A stretch of DNA of 20,324 nt, taken from a virus. The DNA lies in the IMG/VR virus record IMGVR_UViG_3300013133_000088, positions 1 through 20,324 of that record. One strand, written 5' to 3'. The notes under the pieces are model-generated. The model was not told the origin of the DNA and searched no databases. It saw nothing but the letters and a program-made list of their open reading frames with translations. Below, piece by piece: positions 6,526-15,533 of the stretch (positions are counted from its first letter, which is position 1; each line of letters opens with the position of its first letter). The position numbers and the translations under genes are program-made.

Positions 6526-9500
6526 ATGACACCTGAAGAACTCGCCCAGCTGACTGATAGCATTGCTAGACTTGAAGTCACTGTAAACAATCTAGCAACC
6601 GGTATAGAGACACTAAATGTCTTGACCCCTAGATTCGGCGGATCCATGCGAGGAGCTAACATAGACCTCGACAAAATGCGAGAGATGGCTCGCAAAACAG
6701 GTGAGACACTAGAAGAATATACAGCTAGGTTAGAAGAAGTAACAGCCTTACAAATAGCTCAAGCCAAAGCTGAAGAGCAAGCAGCACAAGCCACAGAAAA
6801 TGTAAAAGATGCTATGTATTCTTTGAAGACTGGCATGAACCAGTTCAAAGAAGCAATATTAAGCACAGAAAGAACTTTAGGCAAATATAGCGGTACGCTT
6901 GATAATGCCGGTGATGCTGCTATTGATTTAGGTAAAAACTTTGGATTGGCTGGCGTAGCCGCCGGCGTTGCTATTAAAGGTTTCACGACATTAGCTAGCG
7001 CAGGACTTAAACAAGCAGATGCGCAACTTAAAGCTACAGATGCATTAGCCAAAGTAGGTGCTACGGGAACGTTGACCACAGATCAAGTCCTAGATATGGG
7101 ACATGCTGCAGGTCTTACTAGCAAAAATCTAGAACTATTCACGAAACCTTTACAATCAATGGGAACATCATTGATTACCTTGGGAGGAACAACTAGAGAG
7201 GCTGTAAAAGAATTTGCTAACATGACTGCTATACGAAAGGAAGAAAGACAAGCCTTTCAACGTTTAGGTATCAGTCAAGAAGAGTTAATACAAAATCAAG
7301 CAGATTATGTAAAACTTCAACAAGCTAGTGGTGTACAGATTACCGATAGCATGAAGAAAAACGGCAGGCTTCAAGCTGCAAGCTTAGAGTATACAGAAAA
7401 TCTATTAAAGCTAAGTGCTATAACCGGTAAAAATGTAGATGAAGTTAAGAAAGATCAAGAGATTGCAAGAGCCGGTTATGCAACATTGATACAAACTAAT
7501 AAGCTAAATCGCCAAATTAATGAAGCGGAAGCATTAGGATTAACAGATAGAGCTAATGCATTAAGAGCAGAACGTGATGCAAGAAACAAACTATTAGATA
7601 CGATACAGTCTCAGGTTGGCGATCCTGCTCTATTAGCAGGTGTTCAAGAGTTTTTAGCTACTGGTGCGATAACCGAATTATCACAAAGCTTATTACAGCT
7701 TAACATTCCTATACAACAGTTTAGCCAAAGAATAAAGAACGGTGAAGATGTCACTGCTGACTTTATGGAGTCGCTAAAGAAAGGTGTTGACGCCCGAGAA
7801 GAACAAATGGGCTTCTCTCTAGCACTGTCTGAACAGACAGGAAAAATAATGGGCGTAACTACTGAGACATTGCTCGCCCGCGCAAGAATGGGCGAGCGAG
7901 ACGAGAAAGACATACGCCAGAGAACAGCAGCAGAAATCGCAGCAGGTAAAAAAGAAGGTCTTGACGGTATAAAAGACGCTAGAGCTACGATGACTGAGGC
8001 AGAAATCGTACTACAAAAAGGCATAGACAACATAGTACAAACATTGAACCCATTACAAATGGGTTTTGGATTTGCTGCTGCAGCAGCAGGCGCATTAGCA
8101 ATGGCTGCATATGCTGCAACTGCAGCATTAACACGTATGTCTACGGCAAGCGTTGCAGGTGATGTAATCGATGGAGCTTCAGGAAGAGGCGGATTAGGTA
8201 AGCTAGGTAGTTTAGTCAAGGGTGGAACAACACTTGCCAAATTTGGTGGATTAGCGGCAGGGGTAGTGTCAGTAGGCAGCGGTATAATGACTGCTATGGA
8301 TGGTTCTAAGGCAGCAGACCAAGCAGTTGCCGAAGGCACCATGACTAAAGTTCAAGGTGAACAAGCCAAAGAAGAAGCAAAATACACTGGTGGCGGTGAA
8401 GCAGTAGGCGGTGTGATTGGTGGTGCGTTAGGAATGCTAGCTGGTCCATTAGGCGCAGCAATAGGCGGCACTATTGGAAGCAAGTTAGGTGGATTTATAG
8501 GTGGTTGGGTAGCACGTAGAGATGACGAAGAAAAACTAGCGGAAGATAAAGAGGTAGCACTGACCGCAGAAGCTACACCTGCTGGTCCTCCACCTACACT
8601 TGCTGACCTTAGAGATGCTCAAAGATTAGCGACAGAACAAAAAGATCAGACAGCAGCCCTTAAAGCATTTAATGAAAGATTGAAAAATGTTCAAGCATCA
8701 GGAACAGTATTAAATCAAGCAGTAGATTCCGGACAACAAGCACAGCCGGTGCTGCCAAACGTTGCTTCTGAACTTGGAGTAGATTCCGGACAACAAGCAC
8801 AGCCGGTGGTGCCGAGCATTGCTCCTGCACTTGAAACAGCATTACCTGTAGCGGCAGCATCGCAAACTACGGCTGCATTACAAGGATTCAATGCTAACGA
8901 TTATCCTGAACAACTTCAAAAATATATCAATGAAGAGATGGAAAAATCAGGTTTTGATGACGCTAGAGCAAGAGCAAAAGCCAAAACAATAGCAGAGTTA
9001 AGACTTCAACAAGACGTAGCATCAGGTGTGGTAACTCCGGCGGGGACAACAACAATAAAAGATGCGGTACCTACTGTAAAACCTGCTGAAACTCCTGAAT
9101 ATAAGTTTGATGAGCTTACTTCAAACGAGATAGAAAAAGCAGCACGTATATACAAGTCAATGGGTATGAACCCAGAAAATATACTGACTAGCAGCTACTT
9201 TGATAGAGCGTCATTAGAAACTAGAAAAGAACTTTTTGATACTTTAAGGAAAGATCAAGGTTACACTACTAAAGCAGCAGATTCTATCCAACAAATAGAA
9301 ACACCTAATGCAGAAGATCAAAAACAAAAATCATGGTTTGAAAGAAATAAAAACACAATAAGTGGAATGGCATTAGGTATATTGGGTGGACCATTAGGAA
9401 TAATGGCAGGTGGATTGATAGGTCGAACACTTGATACTAAACTAGAAGAAAAACAAGAAGATATAAAACCTGCAGATGCTTTGAAACAAGATAAAGATGA

Positions 9501-10746
9501 GAAGTTATCAGACGAATCATCTAGATTATCAACCAATTTTAGAAACTTATCAACCTCATTAGATATATTCTCTAGAAATGTAACTACCCTAGACAAAAAC
9601 TTTGATGAGATTAATTTTGGATTAGAAGAGATGGTAGGTGATCTAACCGGAGAAGGTGATATTCGCAGTCCCGCTGAGACTATGGCAAATGATTTTAAAA
9701 ATAATCTCGCTGTAGCTATGATTGATTTGCGAAGATTAGCTAATAGAGCAGTGGTATCTAGCGGGGATACACAGAGCAAAGAACCTTCTGGTACAAGCGC
9801 ACAGACGGGACCGGGAGCAGCACCATCTACAGCTACCCCCGCTGCTACTGCAGAACCAAATCTAGCAAGTGCTGCGCCGACTACTAGAGGAATGAGTGCA
9901 TCCGGCACAGAACCCGGTGGAAGCTCTGCCGAATCGGGAGTTTCAATACCTGATTTTGCTCAAGGAAAACCGGGTGCTGAAAAACCTATAGCAAAAGTAG
10001 TAGATGCAGGACCGGGCTTCACTACCGTGCAAACAGAAGACGGATCTGTACAAAAACGTGAAGGCGTTAGAAACTGGAGAAATAATAACCCAGGCAATCT
10101 TGAGTTTGGTAGATATGCAAAAAGTAAAGATGCAGTAGGTACTGATGGAAGATTTGCAGTATTTCCAACTCTTGAAGATGGAATGGAAGCTAAACGCGAT
10201 CTAATATTTGGTAACCGTTATATTGATCTAAGCATAGCTCAGGCAATAAGCAAATATGCTCCTCCCCATGAAAACGATACTAACATGTATATTCGTCAGA
10301 TCATGGAAGCTACAGGTGCAAATAGCCAGACACTATTAAAAGAATTAAGTGGGTCTCAACGCGAATCTATGCTCAGTGCCATAAATCGTGTAGAAGGGTT
10401 TAAACCAGGCAAGATTATAGAAGGGTCTATGGGAGGTATAGCATCTGGTCCTAAATCAGGTTACCCTGCATTGCTGCATGGAAGAGAAGCTATAGTTCCA
10501 CTAGCAACAAATAGTTTACTAGAAAAAATGGCAAAAACTCCAGAGACTCAGCCTATTCAAACTGCAGCAACTATAACAACTACACAGACGGTAGATAGCC
10601 CTGCTCTTAACAAATCGGTACAAGATTTAGTAGCATTAAATGCAGATATGATGTCTATGATGCAAGAAAAGTTGGATGAGATGATAGACAAGCTAGGAGC
10701 CGGTAACGACATCAATAAGAAAATATACAAAACTGCGCTAGCATAA
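6526..10746 (+). CDS. Tape-measure-like tail protein with peptidoglycan-lytic-type domain
   Basis: Predicted 1406 residues, the largest gene here. Residues 1-110 are helical and charged, with coiled coils continuing to about 480. Hydrophobic Ala/Gly-rich segments lie near 512-540, 575-595, 625-665 (a GGVIGGALGMLAGPLGAAIGG-type glycine zipper, quoted in part) and 945-970, as in tape-measure proteins that enter the host membrane. A low-complexity linker near 731-760 carries a 19-residue tandem repeat (VDSGQQAQPV). Residues about 1180-1290 contain WRNNNPGNLEFG, then DGRFAVFPT and AISKYAPPHENDT, a domain seen in phage lytic structural proteins. Residues about 1303-1326 contain GGIASGPKSGYPALLHGREA, a motif common near tape-measure C-termini. 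It lies directly upstream of the portal gene. No strong Shine-Dalgarno sequence is visible. Tape-measure identity is inferred from these features; other tail-associated lysins are possible. Confidence 0.8.
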   Translation: MTPEELAQLTDSIARLEVTVNNLATGIETLNVLTPRFGGSMRGANIDLDKMREMARKTGETLEEYTARLEEVTALQIAQAKAEEQAAQATENVKDAMYSLKTGMNQFKEAILSTERTLGKYSGTLDNAGDAAIDLGKNFGLAGVAAGVAIKGFTTLASAGLKQADAQLKATDALAKVGATGTLTTDQVLDMGHAAGLTSKNLELFTKPLQSMGTSLITLGGTTREAVKEFANMTAIRKEERQAFQRLGISQEELIQNQADYVKLQQASGVQITDSMKKNGRLQAASLEYTENLLKLSAITGKNVDEVKKDQEIARAGYATLIQTNKLNRQINEAEALGLTDRANALRAERDARNKLLDTIQSQVGDPALLAGVQEFLATGAITELSQSLLQLNIPIQQFSQRIKNGEDVTADFMESLKKGVDAREEQMGFSLALSEQTGKIMGVTTETLLARARMGERDEKDIRQRTAAEIAAGKKEGLDGIKDARATMTEAEIVLQKGIDNIVQTLNPLQMGFGFAAAAAGALAMAAYAATAALTRMSTASVAGDVIDGASGRGGLGKLGSLVKGGTTLAKFGGLAAGVVSVGSGIMTAMDGSKAADQAVAEGTMTKVQGEQAKEEAKYTGGGEAVGGVIGGALGMLAGPLGAAIGGTIGSKLGGFIGGWVARRDDEEKLAEDKEVALTAEATPAGPPPTLADLRDAQRLATEQKDQTAALKAFNERLKNVQASGTVLNQAVDSGQQAQPVLPNVASELGVDSGQQAQPVVPSIAPALETALPVAAASQTTAALQGFNANDYPEQLQKYINEEMEKSGFDDARARAKAKTIAELRLQQDVASGVVTPAGTTTIKDAVPTVKPAETPEYKFDELTSNEIEKAARIYKSMGMNPENILTSSYFDRASLETRKELFDTLRKDQGYTTKAADSIQQIETPNAEDQKQKSWFERNKNTISGMALGILGGPLGIMAGGLIGRTLDTKLEEKQEDIKPADALKQDKDEKLSDESSRLSTNFRNLSTSLDIFSRNVTTLDKNFDEINFGLEEMVGDLTGEGDIRSPAETMANDFKNNLAVAMIDLRRLANRAVVSSGDTQSKEPSGTSAQTGPGAAPSTATPAATAEPNLASAAPTTRGMSASGTEPGGSSAESGVSIPDFAQGKPGAEKPIAKVVDAGPGFTTVQTEDGSVQKREGVRNWRNNNPGNLEFGRYAKSKDAVGTDGRFAVFPTLEDGMEAKRDLIFGNRYIDLSIAQAISKYAPPHENDTNMYIRQIMEATGANSQTLLKELSGSQRESMLSAINRVEGFKPGKIIEGSMGGIASGPKSGYPALLHGREAIVPLATNSLLEKMAKTPETQPIQTAATITTTQTVDSPALNKSVQDLVALNADMMSMMQEKLDEMIDKLGAGNDINKKIYKTALA
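8721..8808 (+). repeat. Exact 31-bp direct repeat in the tape-measure gene
   Basis: The same 31 bases occur at 8721-8751 and 8778-8808, a 57-bp period. They encode two copies of VDSGQQAQPV in a proline-rich linker. The period is a multiple of three, so copy-number change would keep the frame. Confidence 0.9.
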
Positions 10747-10754
10747 CATAAATA
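10747..10754 (+). promoter_or_regulatory. Late promoter octamer CATAAATA at the portal gene
   Basis: The octamer ends exactly 5 nt before ATG 10760. With T4-like start-site spacing the mRNA would begin at or next to the A of the start codon. No Shine-Dalgarno sequence exists in this 13-nt intergenic gap. Confidence 0.5.
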
Positions 10755-10759
10755 TAATA

Positions 10760-12550
10760 ATGCCATATAAAAGAAAGTTTTTAAACAAGTCTGGTTTTAC
10801 CAGCCCGATATCCGGTGCCAACAGCAATAACGGAGCTTGGAACGGAAGTCCGGGTCAAAATGGCAGCCAAACTGGTGGCTGGAACAATGATCAGTTTGGC
10901 TATCGTAACTACATGAGTAGACTTCCAGAAGTCTATACAGGGCATCCTAATCGTATCGAACGTTATAATCAATACGAAATGATGGATGTTGATGCTGAAA
11001 TCAATGCTTGCTTAGATATTATATCTGAGTTCAGCACGCAGAAAAACGAACATAATCAAACACCATTCAGCCTTAATTTTAAAGAAGAACCTACACATCA
11101 TGAAGTGCAGTTGCTTAAGACACAGCTACAGCAATGGTGTAAACTCAATGAGTTTGATGTAAGAATATTCAAAATATTCCGTAATGTCATCAAATACGGT
11201 GATCAAGTATTTGTGCGTGATCCAGAAAACTTTAAGTTATATTGGGTGGACATGGTTAAGGTTATCAAAGTCATCGTCAATGAAAGCGAAGGCAAGAAAC
11301 CAGAACAGTACGTACTAAAAGATTTAAACATTAATCTACAAAATTTATCAGTTGCACAAAAAACTAACACAGATTTTGCCGCTAATCCAGCAACAGGATT
11401 AGGTGGTACAGGCGGTGGAACTAATACACCATATACAGTTCCAGCAATGCCATATAATACGTCCGGTAGCAGATTCACATTAGGCCAAAGTGAAAGTGCT
11501 ATTGACGCGAAACATATAGTACATTTAAGTTTAACAGAAGGACTAGATCGTTTTTGGCCTTTTGGTCAATCAATATTAGAAAACATCTTTAAAGTTTACA
11601 AACAAAAAGAACTATTAGAAGATGCAGTTTTAATCTATCGTGTACAACGTGCACCAGAACGTAGATTGTTTAAAATAGACGTTGGGAACATGCCAAGTCA
11701 TATGGCTATGGCATTCGTAGAACGTATCAAAAACGAGATACACCAACGTAGAATTCCTAGTGTTTATGGTGGAGCATCAATAGTTGACGCTACATATAAT
11801 CCACTGTCAATGAATGAAGATTACTTCTTTCCAGTCACCGCAGACGGTCGCGGATCATCAGTAGAAGTTATGCCAGGTGGACAAAATCTAGGCGAGATCG
11901 ACGATCTACGTTATTTCAACAATAGATTAGCACGTGGATTACGTGTACCAAGTTCATACTTACCAACTGGTCCTGATGACAGCGACAGACCATTAAGCGA
12001 TGGTCGCGTTGGTACAGCATTGATACAAGAATATCGCTTCAATCAATATTGCGAAAGATTGCAAAACTATATCTCTCAAAAACTAGATGAAGAGTTTAAG
12101 CTTTTCTTGCGTTGGAGAGGATTTAATATTGATGCAGGATTATTCACAACGGAGTTTAATCCGCCTCAAAATTTTGCTGCTTATCGTCAAAGTGAGCTAG
12201 ACACTGCTAGAGTGCAGACATTTACATCTATGGAACAGTTGCCCTATATAAGCAAACGCTTTGCACTAGAAAGATTTTTAGGATTAACTGAAGAAGAAAT
12301 AGCTAAAAACGAAAAACTATGGCGTGAAGAGAATGACAAGGCGGAAGTAGAAGATCCTAAGGGCACTGACTTACGTAGCATAGGTGTATCTACTAGCGAT
12401 ATTGAAAGTGATGAACAGACTAGCGACAACCTAGAAACTCCGCCTGAAGGCGAACCGTTAGCCCCGGATAGTGTAGCAGGTCCAGTAGCAGGACCCGGGC
12501 AAGGCATGCCAGCTCCGGGCCCGGCAACACCCGGCAGTCCGCCAGCTTAA
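10760..12550 (+). CDS. 20: Portal vertex protein, T4 gp20-like
   Basis: Predicted 596 residues (T4 gp20 is 524). It forms the dodecameric ring at the unique head vertex, which nucleates the core and threads DNA. T4-type gp20 motifs are clear: DAVLIYRVQRAPERRLFKID near 290-310, NEDYFFPVTADGRGSSVEVM near 352-372, and GGQNLGEIDDLRYFNNRLAR near 374-393. An insertion rich in Gly, Thr and Asn lies near 205-235, and the last 40 residues are Pro/Gly-rich, probably disordered. It starts 13 nt after the tape-measure stop, with a CATAAATA octamer in between and no ribosome binding site. In T4 the portal gene follows the tail tube gene 19, so the upstream neighbour is different here. Confidence 0.96.
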   Translation: MPYKRKFLNKSGFTSPISGANSNNGAWNGSPGQNGSQTGGWNNDQFGYRNYMSRLPEVYTGHPNRIERYNQYEMMDVDAEINACLDIISEFSTQKNEHNQTPFSLNFKEEPTHHEVQLLKTQLQQWCKLNEFDVRIFKIFRNVIKYGDQVFVRDPENFKLYWVDMVKVIKVIVNESEGKKPEQYVLKDLNINLQNLSVAQKTNTDFAANPATGLGGTGGGTNTPYTVPAMPYNTSGSRFTLGQSESAIDAKHIVHLSLTEGLDRFWPFGQSILENIFKVYKQKELLEDAVLIYRVQRAPERRLFKIDVGNMPSHMAMAFVERIKNEIHQRRIPSVYGGASIVDATYNPLSMNEDYFFPVTADGRGSSVEVMPGGQNLGEIDDLRYFNNRLARGLRVPSSYLPTGPDDSDRPLSDGRVGTALIQEYRFNQYCERLQNYISQKLDEEFKLFLRWRGFNIDAGLFTTEFNPPQNFAAYRQSELDTARVQTFTSMEQLPYISKRFALERFLGLTEEEIAKNEKLWREENDKAEVEDPKGTDLRSIGVSTSDIESDEQTSDNLETPPEGEPLAPDSVAGPVAGPGQGMPAPGPATPGSPPA

Positions 12551-12558
12551 GATAAATA
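12551..12558 (+). promoter_or_regulatory. Late promoter octamer GATAAATA
   Basis: The octamer starts right after the portal stop codon and ends exactly 5 nt before ATG 12564, the same spacing as at the portal gene. The 13-nt gap has no Shine-Dalgarno sequence. Confidence 0.5.
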
Positions 12559-12563
12559 ACATT

Positions 12564-12794
12564 ATGAAACTGTTAGAAATGTTTGACCCACCTGTAGCAG
12601 GCTATCAGGATACAAACTCTGATAATAGCAAACCTGTATGGCGAACTAGCAGAAAAACTAAGCTTACGCTTAAACAAATACGTAAACTAAGACGTATGTT
12701 AGATGTTAGAAACTATGAAAAGAAACAATATCTATCTAAAATAAGAGATCAATACAGCGCAGCAAATCAGCAGCAACAAACTCCAAGTCTGTAA
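12564..12794 (+). CDS. Small basic protein between portal and prohead core genes
   Basis: Predicted 76-residue protein. It has an N-terminal MKLLEMFDPP, a polar middle and a strongly basic helix (RKTKLTLKQIRKLRRMLDVRNYEKKQY, quoted here only to show its KLTLKQIRKLR core) followed by a Gln-rich tail. Its place between portal and prohead core matches where T4 has genes 67 and 68, and similar small Lys/Arg-rich proteins occur there in marine T4-like phages, as far as I recall. The basic helix could bind DNA or the very acidic product of the next gene; that is inference. It starts 13 nt after the portal stop with a late octamer 5 nt before the ATG and no ribosome binding site. A stem-loop region follows it. 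Confidence 0.75.
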   Translation: MKLLEMFDPPVAGYQDTNSDNSKPVWRTSRKTKLTLKQIRKLRRMLDVRNYEKKQYLSKIRDQYSAANQQQQTPSL

Positions 12795-12828
12795 AATCGA
12801 CAATAAATCATTAAAAACGTAAAAAAAT

Positions 12829-12862
12829 AGCACTTATTGAGTGCTTTTAATAAGTGCGCACT
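12829..12862 (+). terminator. Alternative stem-loops (terminator- or attenuator-like) before the gp67-like gene
   Basis: Four related arms lie in a row: GCACTTATT (12830-12838), AGTGC (12840-12844, followed by TTTT), AATAAGTGC (12849-12857) and GCACT (12858-12862). Arm 1 with arm 2 gives a short terminator-like hairpin with a T-run. Arm 1 with arm 3 gives a perfect 9-bp stem that would exclude it. Partial read-through control between the portal unit and the core genes is possible. Confidence 0.45.
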
Positions 12863-12867
12863 AAATA
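12860..12867 (+). promoter_or_regulatory. Degenerate late octamer ACTAAATA
   Basis: The octamer differs from NATAAATA at one internal base (C for A at position 2). It ends 35 nt before ATG 12903 and would give a leader carrying the AGGAG ribosome binding site. Confidence 0.3.
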
Positions 12868-12902
12868 TTTCTACAAAGCCATTTCTAACCAGGAGATTTA
12901 TA

Positions 12903-13751
12903 ATGGAAAACAAAAAGTTTGAGCAACTCATTGAGCTTATAATCAATGAGAACGAAGATAAAGCCCGCGAACTATTCCACGAAATCGTAGTAGAAAAGTC
13001 ACGCGAAATCTATGAGTCAATCATGGATGAAGAGATGATGGAAGCTAAAGATGATGAAGAAGAGGCTGTAGAAGAATCTGCAGACTCAGAAGAAGATTCT
13101 TTAGAAGAATCAATGGATGACACGGACGAAGGAATGGGCGGACAAGTAGGCGACCTACTTGACGAAATTAACTCAGAAGAAGCCGGTGGCATGACCGAAG
13201 ATGATGAAGCAGACATTGAGTTTGATGACGAAGCTGAAGAAGCAGGTGACGATTTAACAGGGGATCTAGAAGCAGCACATGACGGCGAAGAGCATGAAGG
13301 TGATCTAGAAGACCGCGTAGTTCAAATCGAAGATAAGCTAGACGAATTAATGGCTGAGTTTGAATCAATCATGGGCGGCAGTGATGACGCAGGCATGGGA
13401 GACGAAGGTGGCGAAGAAGAAATGGATGCAGTTATGGAAGCAACACAGCTTCAAAAAGTAGCAGCTCCAAGTCACGGTGATGACGGCGCACAGAAAAAGA
13501 GCCCAGTACCACAGAACTCAGGCAAAGCAGGTATGGACAGCAAGCCTGTGAAGTTCGCAGGTAGCTCAGAGACTGTACCAAACGGTCCTAAAGCTCCAAG
13601 CAATGCATATACAAAGGGCGAGAAAGATTTACCAGGAGCTGGTAAGTTCAAGAACGTCCCAGGCGGAAAGGCTAAGGTCGATCTAAGTGCTGCACCAAAA
13701 CCCGTAACAAAGGATGGTTCATCAGGCACTAAGAGTCCGGTAGCCAAGTAA
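12903..13751 (+). CDS. 67: Acidic prohead core protein, T4 gp67-like but much enlarged
   Basis: Predicted 282 residues. The N-terminal 50 residues (KFEQLIELIINENEDKARELF, quoted in part, then EKSREIYESIMDEE) match the helical start of gp67-type prohead core proteins. They are followed by a long Asp/Glu-rich region (about 50-195) and a Lys/Pro/Gly/Ser-rich tail. T4 gp67 is about 80 residues, so the acidic part is greatly extended here. In T4 the protein is part of the internal core and is degraded by the gp21 protease. ATG 12903 is chosen because AGGAG sits at 12891-12895; a TTG at 12837 in the same frame would translate the hairpin region and has no ribosome binding site. The gene is followed after 19 nt by the protease gene. 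Confidence 0.8.
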   Translation: MENKKFEQLIELIINENEDKARELFHEIVVEKSREIYESIMDEEMMEAKDDEEEAVEESADSEEDSLEESMDDTDEGMGGQVGDLLDEINSEEAGGMTEDDEADIEFDDEAEEAGDDLTGDLEAAHDGEEHEGDLEDRVVQIEDKLDELMAEFESIMGGSDDAGMGDEGGEEEMDAVMEATQLQKVAAPSHGDDGAQKKSPVPQNSGKAGMDSKPVKFAGSSETVPNGPKAPSNAYTKGEKDLPGAGKFKNVPGGKAKVDLSAAPKPVTKDGSSGTKSPVAK

Positions 13752-13770
13752 GTTAAAGTAACTGGAGACA

Positions 13771-14412
13771 ATGGCTTTGTATCTCAAGGAACATTTAACT
13801 TTTGATAGAGCAAATATGGTCGTTGAGTCTGTTGCAGAACAGGGAAACGATCTGAAGACCCTCTACATGAAGGGCATCTTCATTCAGGGCGGGGTAAAGA
13901 ATGCGAACGAGCGTGTTTACCCCGTTTCCGAAATAGAAACTGCTGTAGGCACTCTCAATAATCAAATACAAGAGGGTTACAGCGTATTGGGTGAAGTCGA
14001 TCATCCAGATGATTTAAAAATCAACCTAGACCGCGTCAGCCATATGATCACAAGTATGTGGATGGATGGCGCAAACGGTTTCGGTAAACTAAAGATTTTA
14101 CCAACTCCAATGGGTCAACTTGTAAAGACTATGTTGGAGAGTGGTGTAAAACTAGGCGTTTCAAGTCGTGGATCAGGTAATGTAAACGACATGGACGGCA
14201 AGGTAAGTGATTTCGAAATAATCACTGTTGATATCGTCGCACAACCAAGCGCACCTAACGCATATCCTAAAGCAATATACGAAAGCCTCATGAATATGAA
14301 GCATGGTCATAAAGTTTTAGATATCGCTAGGGATGTAAGGGGCGACAAGAAGGTACAAAGTTACTTGGGTGAGGAAGTAAAACGCCTCATCAAGGAACTT
14401 AAAATAAAATAA
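13771..14412 (+). CDS. 21: Prohead maturation protease, T4 gp21-like
   Basis: Predicted 213-residue serine protease, the same length class as T4 gp21 (212). The herpesvirus-assemblin-like fold is indicated by FIQGGVKNANERVYP, GEVDHPDD (H78), GVSSRGSG (S131 or S132) and a following FEIITVDIVAQPSAPNAYP segment. H78 and S131/S132 are the likely catalytic residues, with a third residue not assigned. It cleaves core, scaffold and shell proteins after a consensus (I/L)-X-E. GGAG at 13764-13767 precedes the ATG by 3 nt. The gene lies in a tight run, 8 to 14 nt before the scaffold gene depending on its start. Confidence 0.95.
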   Translation: MALYLKEHLTFDRANMVVESVAEQGNDLKTLYMKGIFIQGGVKNANERVYPVSEIETAVGTLNNQIQEGYSVLGEVDHPDDLKINLDRVSHMITSMWMDGANGFGKLKILPTPMGQLVKTMLESGVKLGVSSRGSGNVNDMDGKVSDFEIITVDIVAQPSAPNAYPKAIYESLMNMKHGHKVLDIARDVRGDKKVQSYLGEEVKRLIKELKIK

Positions 14413-14426
14413 TAGGGGATATGAGC

Positions 14427-15533
14427 ATGTTAGATGCTATCAAACCATTACTTGATTCTGGTTTAATCAATGAAGATGTTTCCAAGTCTCTTAACGAAGC
14501 TTGGGAAACTAAATTGAATGAAGCTAAGGAACAAGTACGTGCAGAACTCCGCGAAGAGTATGCACAAAAATACGAGCATGATCGTAGTGTGATGGTTGAA
14601 GCCCTAGACAAGATGATTACAGAAAGCTTGTCCGAAGAGATTGCAGAATTTCACGAAGAAAAGAAAGCAATCAATGAGGATCGTGTAGCAGCCAAGGTAA
14701 AGCTACAAGAAAGCGCAGCCAAGTTCAATGATTTCATGGTTAAGAAGTTAGCCGAAGAAATCCGTGAACTACGCAACGACCGTAAAGTACAAATGGAAAA
14801 TCAGCAAAAGCTTGAAAAGTTCATTGTACACGCACTTGCCCGTGAAATCAAAGAGTTCTCACAGGACAAGAAGGCAGTTGTAGAAGCCCGCGTCAAGCTA
14901 GTCACAGAAGGAAAGAAGCAGTTGGAGGCACTCAAGAACAAGTTTGTTAGTGAAAGCGCCAAACGCATCAATATTGCTGTGACAGGTCATTTAAAAGGTG
15001 AGCTATCACAACTTAAAGAAGACATCAAATCAGCCCGTGAAAATAACTTTGGACGCAAGTTGTTTGAAGCATTCGCTAGCGAATACTCTGTAACTTATCT
15101 AAATGATAAGGCAGAAGCTCGCAAGCTAATGACAGCAATCGAAGCCAAAGAAAAGGCACTAGCTGAAGCTACAGCAAAAGCTGAAGAAGCTGAAAAGCTA
15201 GTAGAATCAAAGGATCGTGAGGTTCGCATTATCAAGGAATCAACTCAGCGTGAAAAGACACTAGGAGAACTTCTAGCGCCTCTAAACAAAGAGAAATCTG
15301 AAGTAATGAGAAGCTTACTAGAAAGCGTTCAGACACCAAAACTGAAGTCAGCTTTCGACAAATATTTACCAGCAGTTCTAAACACAACATCTGAAAAGAC
15401 TGGCGCTAAAACAGCCTTGACAGAAAGTGTTATTAAAGAAGTGACTGGTGATAAAGAAACTGCCAAAAATGAAGTTGACACAAGTGACAGAGATAATGTC
15501 ATTGATATCAAGCGTCTGGCAGGGCTTAAGTAA
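14427..15533 (+). CDS. 22: Prohead scaffold (core) protein, T4 gp22-like
   Basis: Predicted 368 residues, almost entirely charged alpha-helix and coiled coil, as expected for the main core protein around which gp23 assembles (T4 gp22 is 269). It starts LDAIKPLLDSGLINEDVSK, a pattern typical of gp22 proteins in aquatic T4-like phages. Repeats of EEIAEF/EEIREL/REIKEF near 72, 112 and 142 suggest internal helical repeats. Possible protease sites of the (L/I)-X-E type are present, for example LAE near 112. AGGGG at 14414-14418 is 8 nt before ATG 14427 but only 2 nt before ATG 14421, so the second ATG is preferred. The gene sits between protease and major capsid protein, as in T4. Confidence 0.9.
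   Translation: MLDAIKPLLDSGLINEDVSKSLNEAWETKLNEAKEQVRAELREEYAQKYEHDRSVMVEALDKMITESLSEEIAEFHEEKKAINEDRVAAKVKLQESAAKFNDFMVKKLAEEIRELRNDRKVQMENQQKLEKFIVHALAREIKEFSQDKKAVVEARVKLVTEGKKQLEALKNKFVSESAKRINIAVTGHLKGELSQLKEDIKSARENNFGRKLFEAFASEYSVTYLNDKAEARKLMTAIEAKEKALAEATAKAEEAEKLVESKDREVRIIKESTQREKTLGELLAPLNKEKSEVMRSLLESVQTPKLKSAFDKYLPAVLNTTSEKTGAKTALTESVIKEVTGDKETAKNEVDTSDRDNVIDIKRLAGLK

Noticed and set aside
7644-8342. Long minus-strand frame opposite the tape-measure-like gene
   Set aside because: It is Pro/Ala/Ser-rich because it mirrors the Ala/Gly/Thr codons of the real gene. It has no promoter or ribosome binding site, and the plus-strand product has recognisable domains.
12837-12902. TTG start 22 codons upstream for the gp67-like gene
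   Set aside because: It falls inside the stem-loop region with no ribosome binding site, while ATG 12903 has AGGAG at good spacing.
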